A program made the translations under genes and the position numbers. Below the pieces are notes generated by a model, which had not been told where the DNA came from, made no database searches, and worked only from the letters and a program-made list of their open reading frames with translations. Below, piece after piece: positions 60,801-64,000 of a DNA stretch of 64,000 nucleotides (positions are counted from its first letter, which is position 1; each line of letters begins with the position of its first letter). This stretch comes from Armigeres subalbatus (Eukaryota; Arthropoda; Insecta; Diptera; Culicidae): positions 13,425,533-13,489,532 of the forward strand of contig NC_085139.1 of NCBI RefSeq assembly GCF_024139115.2. Reading direction: 5' to 3'.

Positions 60801-63800
60801 AAGCAAAAAAGGAGGAAAAAGAAATACACAGGATTTTGTTTTTACACGATTTTTTTTGCTCGTATTTTTGATCGTGTGACTTCAATTTGCCACCAAACTC
60901 TTCGCAACATGTTTCAAAAAATCCAGAATAAATCAAAGAAAAATCACATGATAATCCATTTACGTTAAACATTTAGGATGAGTGAAAAATTGAGAAAATG
61001 TAAATCACGTAAAAACAAAATCCAGTGTATAGTAGAAAGAATAAGTAAGGAAGAAGAAATGACAGGGAAGAAGGAAGAATAAAGGAAGATGGAAGAAGAA
61101 TGTTGAAAGAAGGAATAAGGAATAAAGAAGAAGGAATAAGTAACAAAGAAGAAAGATTAAAGAGGGTAGTTAGAAAACGGTAAAAGGAAGAAGAAACATT
61201 GTGGAACGAATAAGGAAGAAAGAAGAAGGAGCTAGAAAGAAGGAAAAAGTAAAAGGCAGAAGGAAGGAAGAATAAAGAACAAGGAATAAGGAAAGAGAAA
61301 GAAAAAAGAAGCACGAAAGAAAGAGCTAATTAATGTTCACGAAAGAAAAAGAAACAAGGAGAAAGAAGCAAGAAGAAAGAGATAAGAAATAAGGAAGAAT
61401 ATAGAAGAAAGAAGGTTAAAAGAAGAAAAAAGTAAGTAAGAAAGAAGAAGGAAGAAAGTAGAAGAAAAAAATAGAAAGAAGGAGAAAAACTATAGACAGA
61501 GGGGAAAACAAAGGAGAAGGAAGAAGAAAGAAAGCAAAAGGAAAAAGAAAGAAGGAAGATGGAAGAAAGTTGAAATAAGAAGAAAGATGGAAGAAAGTTA
61601 AAAGAAAAAGAAATAAGGAAAAAGAAAGACGGAAGAAGATAGAAGATAGCGAAACGAAGGATTTAGGAAGAAAAAACGGATGAAAAAAGAACAAAGAAGG
61701 AAGAATAAAGAAGAACGAAGAGAGAATAAAGAATATATAACAAAAAATACAGTGGTAATCTTGGTAAGAATGGAAAACCAAATATAAGAACCAAGAGCAA
61801 TTAATAAAATATTGCTCCTTTCGATGCTACCTCAAAATATCTCGTGCAGTACGTACAAAAAAAAATGAAAATTCTGAATCACAATTGAAAGAAAACAAGG
61901 CGTCCCAAAAAGAGTTCGGTTTATAACCGTTTTTTCAAAAGGACCTAAGTAACATTTTTTTCATGAATTAATTTGACTATTGCAATCAATGGAACAACAT
62001 GAAAGCTTTTGATTGCAGTACTCAAATTAATTCATGAAAAAATGCTATGGTCCTTTTGAAAAGTTAAGCGAGAAATGTGAATTCTTCAACTTACCCCATT
62101 TACCGACTTACACCAGACCATGCTTTGCTATTAAACCTTAACTGCCAGTTAGCCAGACTAACTAATTAAGATCTCAAATCTTCCAAATTGCACCGCAAGC
62201 ATATAGGAAGCTCTTCGCTACCTAGCATTTCCGACGACCACCTAATCATAAAAAACAGTTAAAGATAATAGAACTACGCAATACCAAATATGAGGTTTCC
62301 GAAAAATGTGGATATCTCAACACTACACAGCATCAGTGATCATAAATTTAGTGATTCACTCGGCAACTTTAAAGTGTGCACACGTCGCTACTTCCGTAAG
62401 ACCTAATTTCCATGATGTAATGCGCCGTGAAAGTGAATGTTCCACCCTTTCGACACGTAGAACCCAGAATGTTTAGACGCTGATAAGGCATGAGCCTCGT
62501 CTAATGTGTACAAATTTACGACTGGGCCGTTAACGTTGCATCCAGTAAACAAAAATGCATTGGATCTTCTCTTTGTATTTCCACAGCAGCATCTCGGAAA
62601 CCATATCGTCGGTCTTATCGCGCCAGTTGCTTCTATTTATCTACGAAATCTGTGATTCGTCGAAAGGCATACCCGAGGAGCAAACACTACGCAAACGTGC
62701 CTCATCTATCACGTCGTCGCTTTCGTCGGCGTCTACGTACATGACGGCTCGCAGCGGAACGACTGACTGTACCAATGGCACTGCTGCAGACGACACCAAC
62801 CAAGTTCTACTCGACGGTAGCACAGCAGCCCTGCTACTGCCACCAAACACCGATCACCAACAGTACGATAACAAGGTAATTCTCCACTGCCCGTGGTATG
62901 ATGGTATTAGTATGGGTAGTCCAGCAATCCTACTTGCAAACTATGCAAGTGGCTCCCATTTGATATCTTAACGTTGCGGATGCTGGACGTTTTTAGTTTA
63001 ATCTCACTTACTTTATATAATAGCAATTATTGTTTCCTACAGATCGATTCCGATCCGTTAAATAACGATCCAGGTGAGGATCGATGCACTGTTCTTAGAG
63101 AGTTCCTATTGGAAGGTATAGGAGGACGTATTCTAAGAGTGCTGGACCAAATCGGAGCCAAAGTAGGTTACACGGTAGAAAAATTCCAAATTTACCTTAC
63201 ATTCAAACAATATTTCTTCACAGGACATTGTCAATTCACGAGAGTTTACGGATGTATTGATCCAGATTCTGCCGACTCGAAAAAAGTGGATTACTCAACA
63301 AACCGAGCTAGAGTATTCAGTTCAGTACAATTGGCAGCTGTTGAAGGTGCTCAAAATGCGCACCGGAAACAGCGATTGGAGAAATGGTGTAAAACGTAAC
63401 TCTATGAACTTGAGCTCGTCGCAGATCATCGAATGCACCAGTCCAGTACAAGTTTCGTCTCCTCCAGCAATCTGTAGAATGCTGTCTTGTCCACCGGTGG
63501 CACAGGAACACAAAGTTGCTCAAACGCATCCTGATCCTCCACAGCCTACGAACCTGGCCGACTATCACACAGAGGCTTTCAAGGCCCACATTCATAATCC
63601 GTTGAGCCAAGATCGGCTTACCATGATCGTACTTAACCTGCTCGAAAGTCTAGTCATACACGAGAATATTTTCATGATAGACGAAAAGTCCGTCACCATC
63701 AGTTGTCTCCGAATGGCGGTCGAACGGCTCCGTCGGCAGGAAGTCTTGGAGGAAAACTCACGAAACAGATTGATCCTCAGACACAAACTACTCGGAATAT

Positions 63801-64000
63801 TAATGTTAAGTTTGAACAACTTGTTCTTCCTCGACTCACTGGAGAGTGATCGCGTTAGCTTGAAGCAGATCACTTCCGAAGTCATGGAACTGCTACGAAA
63901 AGAACTAGACGTCGGCAGTATAAACCCAATTAGCTGTGATTTTGTGTACAACCTTACCTATACGATCGTGTCAACCGTGAATCAAAGTTTTCTCCATTAT
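39882..64000 (+). CDS. LYST/mauve-like BEACH-family protein, N-terminal part (runs off window)
   Basis: Five exons join in frame: 39882-40025, 41437-41513, 62587-62875, 63043-63162 and 63224-64000, giving 469 residues and still open at the edge. All junctions have AG/GT. ATG at 39882 is the first Met after an in-frame TGA at 39816 and has A at -3 and G at +4. The protein starts with a short segment and an acidic run (DDDDNNDD). Next comes an amphipathic block (AWLEVFLYEFGKL), a Ser/Thr-rich stretch, and then helical repeat-like sequence. The block from FLLEGIGGRILRVLDQIG to VLIQILP aligns with human LYST YLVHGRGFLLLTKL...LLLSLLP. A later LLESL...VMELLRKEL region also fits LYST N-terminal helical repeats. 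LYST proteins regulate lysosome-related organelle size; the diagnostic BEACH and WD40 domains would lie right of the window. Identity is therefore inferred from weak N-terminal similarity; another BEACH protein remains possible. The second intron is about 21 kb and full of transposons. Confidence 0.6.
40690..41406. mobile_element. Shared dispersed element, copy 1 (contains a GT microsatellite)
   Basis: It begins GCCTTTCTCGTACAACTAAG and ends at GGTGGATTAATCTGGG. A copy in the opposite orientation lies at 60123-60712. A TG/CG microsatellite is at 40829-40870. Copy 1 has an extra 100 bases near 41190-41290. It ends about 30 bases before the acceptor of the 41437 exon. Confidence 0.7.
41985..42615 (-). 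pseudogene. R1/LOA/Jockey-type RT fragment split by a MITE
   Basis: The minus strand has the RT motif VPQGSTLGPVLWNIP (about 42595-42551). After an insertion (42221-42551) it continues with INVGEVAIATNRSLKLLGVI and GSHVDYACKMAS, typical of R1/LOA/I-type elements and distinct from the RTE copies. It is broken. Confidence 0.6.
42221..42551. mobile_element. MITE with CCCGAGCAGGA inverted ends
   Basis: CCCGAGCAGGA occurs at the left and its inverted copy (TCCTGCTCGGG) at the right. Inside, GAGGTAA...AAAAACTAATATGCACAATACTT at 42297-42360 pairs with its complement at about 42440-42508, giving a hairpin. Confidence 0.55.
42654..44108 (-). mobile_element. Probable retroposon insertion, 17-bp duplication
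   Basis: Identical 17-bp direct repeats TAGTACATCAACTTAAT flank the segment (42637-42653 and 44109-44125). Its left end has a CTTGTAATCTTGTAAT tail, as expected for a minus-strand retroposon. No RT or Gag was recognised. A 109-residue minus ORF (43290-42961) has no family I can name. Confidence 0.5.
44560..45290 (+). pseudogene. Jockey/CR1-type retrotransposon fragment
   Basis: Broken plus-strand frames give KQNPSRFWSFVRKQKS, NLFATFFESVFSNAS, IDNIPPLLLKNSS, PTAWKTALVVAIHKSGNMNR and VSNNRGVSILC. These match the linker and N-terminal RT region of Jockey/CR1-type non-LTR elements. The longest ORF is 44780-45205. It ends where an RTE endonuclease fragment follows in the opposite orientation. Confidence 0.7.
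45355..45655 (-). pseudogene. RTE-like endonuclease fragment
   Basis: Minus-strand frames give LHPRNFNIVAHA, KCGKADIE, SYGTTNELGTGFIVLGKMR and FFNYCIINVHCPHN, matching the N-terminal endonuclease region of RTE elements (compare the start of copy D). A frameshift separates the first part from the rest. Confidence 0.65.
46126..46323 (-). mobile_element. Feilai-like SINE, truncated
   Basis: It has the same tRNA-like head as the other copies (B-box-like GGATTCGATTCCC variant on the minus strand) and GAGGTTTCTAAGCCAAGTTA. It lacks the tail third of the unit. Confidence 0.75.
46610..47575 (+). repeat. Composite minisatellite/polypurine element, copy 2
   Basis: AAGGCTGAAA-type minisatellite (46620-46740), AATAAAGAATAACG-rich DNA (46775-46920), ACAGAATACAGAA-type repeats (46920-47060), then a polypurine AAGAAGGAAGAA tract up to an RTE fragment at 47575. 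Same order as copy 1, read on its minus strand. Confidence 0.65.
47575..48605 (-). pseudogene. RTE-like retrotransposon fragment F (RT and C-terminus)
   Basis: The minus strand reads [50 protein letters not shown] and, after frameshifts, SLVTAENDTSREIRRRIVAG, TLIRPVVLYGHETWTM, MNHELHELLGEPSIVHT and WIDQVEDDLRTLRRLRGW. It is 5'-truncated and ends in a TATTATTT-type tail next to the polypurine tract. The RT motif has GLRKSDG where sister copies have GLRQGDG. Confidence 0.8.
50860..51002. mobile_element. Short TIR MITE
   Basis: CTGCCGTAATCTGGAAAAGT at the left and its near-exact inverted copy at the right form 26-bp ends around a non-coding core, 143 bp in all. Confidence 0.75.
51718..52008 (-). 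mobile_element. Feilai-like SINE, full-length
   Basis: Minus-strand unit with the A-box-like TAGCCGTGTGGTAAGACGCG, B-box GGTTCGATTCC and an AAGAAGAAGAAG tail. The flanking duplication is unclear (TTTAAC at both sides). Confidence 0.85.
52026..53620. mobile_element. piggyBac-like TIR unit carrying the Gag-like ORF
   Basis: CCCTCTCTTTCCCATG at the left and CCCTTTCCTTCCCATG (reverse complement) at the right match in 14 of 16 bases. TTAA flanks both sides (52022-52025 and 53621-53624), the hallmark of piggyBac-type insertion. No piggyBac transposase is present; the only long ORF is the Gag-like protein. Confidence 0.6.
52394..53311 (-). CDS. Gag-like zinc-knuckle protein (retrotransposon ORF1 type)
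   Basis: An intact ORF of 305 residues from the ATG at 53311; a TTG lies six codons upstream and the frame is closed by a stop just before it. Residues about 80-180 contain an RNA-binding-like region (YIRVFDLPPELPDKELEQRL...). It is followed by a single zinc knuckle, CFVCRAEGHRKDACP, of the C-X2-C-X4-H-X4-C type. The C-terminal half is acidic, then a Lys/Glu-rich end. Such proteins are ORF1/Gag products of non-LTR retrotransposons and chaperone RNA; no endonuclease or reverse transcriptase is adjacent. Downstream on the minus strand are an AATAAA and an A-run (T-run on plus at about 52192-52205), as in a reverse-transcribed copy. The ORF is enclosed by piggyBac-like ends (52026-53620). Being intact without a partner, it may be a relic, a young insertion or a co-opted gene. 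Confidence 0.6.
   Translation of the reverse strand: MIINTVQFRFPPTAPRPSWVEVAGFVRQLDTDVSLMETVYKTALDRSLFVKFVSMDAMQESLRKNKEPRKFHYSSGIAVEVNMTAAGSNMQYIRVFDLPPELPDKELEQRLAEYGEVDRVVREKFPPNLGLDHMYTGVRGVYIDVKTEIPSSLEVSNWRGNVFYKDLRKKCFVCRAEGHRKDACPQRKNGNQQKEQAAGANTQNGQRKSYSGVVIGFEAASGQTSAEAMENDVIEVPEEDVVELDSGSTERMEAFEIPNSMVEREKLAEKMVFKNKTDRIWFVKKAIMGYTDYHKKMKEEKEKRN
53877..54727. other. Intron sequence without a recognised gene
   Basis: AT-rich sequence within the long LYST-like intron. At 54471 the string GTAGGGGAAGGTGGGGACAA resembles one end of the GGGGCAAGAT-family elements, but no partner end was found. Confidence 0.4.
54728..55342 (+). mobile_element. SINE-like retroposon copy with internal insertion
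   Basis: 54728-54888 and 55300-55342 match the middle and 3' end of the unit at 10735-11122 (ACCGTGAAGATAGGCATAGT; CTACGAATTAAACCGTAACA). About 410 bases of unrelated sequence separate them. Confidence 0.5.
55445..57550 (-). pseudogene. RTE-like retrotransposon remnant G, split by a DNA transposon
   Basis: On the minus strand, 57550-56379 reads from the endonuclease C-terminal part (KIVIGDRNAQVGREKTYRPV, MHELCSLPRNGSPKHFLSRK) through the linker (MCKDMIGNLLTN) to VVCPIYKKGDKLDCSNYRAI and ILCRRLTPIARKFVG. After the insertion 55578-56378 it resumes with TTDQVFAVRQVLQKFREYNV and HHLFIDFKAAY and stops. Several frameshifts are present. The endonuclease residue run is best preserved in 57553-57024. 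Confidence 0.75.
55578..56378. mobile_element. Mutator-like non-autonomous element, 801 bp
   Basis: Inverted ends of about 72 bp begin TGCACTAT..GGTCCAGGAT and match except for about five bases and a 2-bp indel. They are flanked by a 9-bp duplication CTGCCCCAC (55569-55577 and 56379-56387). Long TIRs with a 9-bp duplication fit Mutator-type elements. The interior is AT-rich and non-coding. Confidence 0.7.
57993..58546. mobile_element. Non-autonomous hAT-like element containing a tRNA-like segment
   Basis: The ends CAGGCTTCGGAATTCTCACT and (reverse complement) CAGGGTTCGGATTTCTCACT are flanked by an 8-bp duplication CATAAGAC (57985-57992 and 58547-58554). It sits in an AAGGCTGAAA minisatellite. 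On the minus strand, 58303-58230 contains TGGCGTAGTTATAGTGGGC and GGTTCGAATCCC, resembling tRNA promoter boxes, but the acceptor stem does not pair. Confidence 0.7.
58660..59671. other. Intron sequence without a recognised gene
   Basis: AT-rich, with repeated ACGT-containing words (TACGTCG, CGTTTTGATACGTC, ACGACGTAAC) between 59210 and 59420. No supported ORF or named repeat. Confidence 0.4.
59672..59813. mobile_element. Palindromic MITE, copy 2
   Basis: Same 142-bp palindrome as 4988-5129, differing at only a few positions. Flanking ATA/TAT extends the palindrome. Confidence 0.8.
59950..61810 (+). repeat. Composite polypurine element, copy 3
   Basis: AATGAAGAATAAAGAATAAG-type DNA (59975-60120), an inserted dispersed element (60123-60712), then polypurine tracts (60715-60830 and 61030-61745) interrupted by about 200 bases of unique sequence. 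It ends in GGTAATCTTGGTAAGAATGG at about 61753, the same end as copy 1. Minus ORFs here (60526-61781) are Phe/Leu/Ser-rich strand translations. Confidence 0.65.
60123..60712. mobile_element. Shared dispersed element, copy 2
   Basis: It begins CCCAGATTAATCCACCTAGC and ends AACTTAGTTGTACGAGAAAG, the reverse orientation of 40690-41406. It is inserted in the polypurine element and has a CA microsatellite at about 60540-60585. Confidence 0.75.
61932..62074. mobile_element. Palindromic MITE family 2, copy 2
   Basis: TTTTCAAAAGGACCTAAGTA...TCATGAATTAATTTG is followed by its inverted complement; relative of 22962-23118. The right arm has lost a few bases (AAAAAATGCTATGGTCC). Confidence 0.7.
62581..62592 (+). 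promoter_or_regulatory. Tandem NAGNAG splice acceptor of the third LYST-like exon
   Basis: The acceptor reads CCACAGCAGC. Splicing after 62586 or after 62589 keeps the reading frame, because the previous exon leaves two bases (AA) and both choices supply C. The two products differ by one serine (Asn-Ser-Ile or Asn-Ile). Confidence 0.6.

Noticed and set aside
60526..61781. Minus-strand ORFs of 113-148 residues
   Set aside because: Strand translations of polypurine DNA and a dispersed repeat.

Overview
The window is intron-rich, repeat-dense animal DNA and fits a culicine mosquito of the Aedes type. The reasons are a tRNA-derived SINE that I recognise as Feilai-like (four copies), many decayed RTE-type non-LTR retrotransposons, numerous short inverted-repeat DNA elements, GGAATTCC-type low-complexity tracts, and genes with small exons in large introns. 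There is no bacterial-style operon, CRISPR array or rRNA.

Three conserved host genes are visible. (1) Rab1, plus strand, has coding exons 4138-4258, 4329-4376, 11232-11459 and 11794-11988. Its first short coding exon lies left of the window. (2) An XRCC4-type non-homologous end-joining factor is a single 341-codon exon on the minus strand at 19102-20127. (3) The N-terminal part of a very large protein, most like LYST/mauve (BEACH family), lies on the plus strand with exons 39882-40025, 41437-41513, 62587-62875, 63043-63162 and 63224-64000. It runs off the right edge and contains an intron of about 21 kb. A possible small acidic-protein ORF lies at 34960-35193.

Layout: 1-4137 is a Rab1 intron with minisatellites and small transposons. 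4377-11231 is a repeat-filled Rab1 intron. 11989 to about 13300 is probably Rab1 3' UTR. 13700-17560 holds retrotransposon fragments, including a 5'-inverted RTE insertion. 17562-21980 holds the XRCC4 gene and unique sequence. 21980-28800 holds foldbacks, a 2.5-kb hAT-like element and GGAATTCC-type repeats. 28900-31345 is RTE debris. 31711-36140 holds two oppositely oriented arrays of a roughly 150-bp satellite around about 2.3 kb of unique sequence. 36140-38813 holds nested RTE, foldback and TIR elements. 39882-64000 is the LYST-like gene, whose long intron holds retrotransposon fragments, a 5.1-kb TIR element enclosing a piggyBac-like element with a Gag-like ORF, a Mutator-like element, a hAT-like element and long polypurine tracts.

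The three genes are unrelated in function (ER-Golgi traffic, DNA repair, lysosome-related organelle traffic), and nothing suggests they work together. The more unusual content is the repeat architecture: facing satellite arrays, a long hairpin, several nested insertions datable from their target-site duplications, and a Gag-like ORF bounded by piggyBac-type ends. All family names come from reading motifs by eye; no database search was possible.
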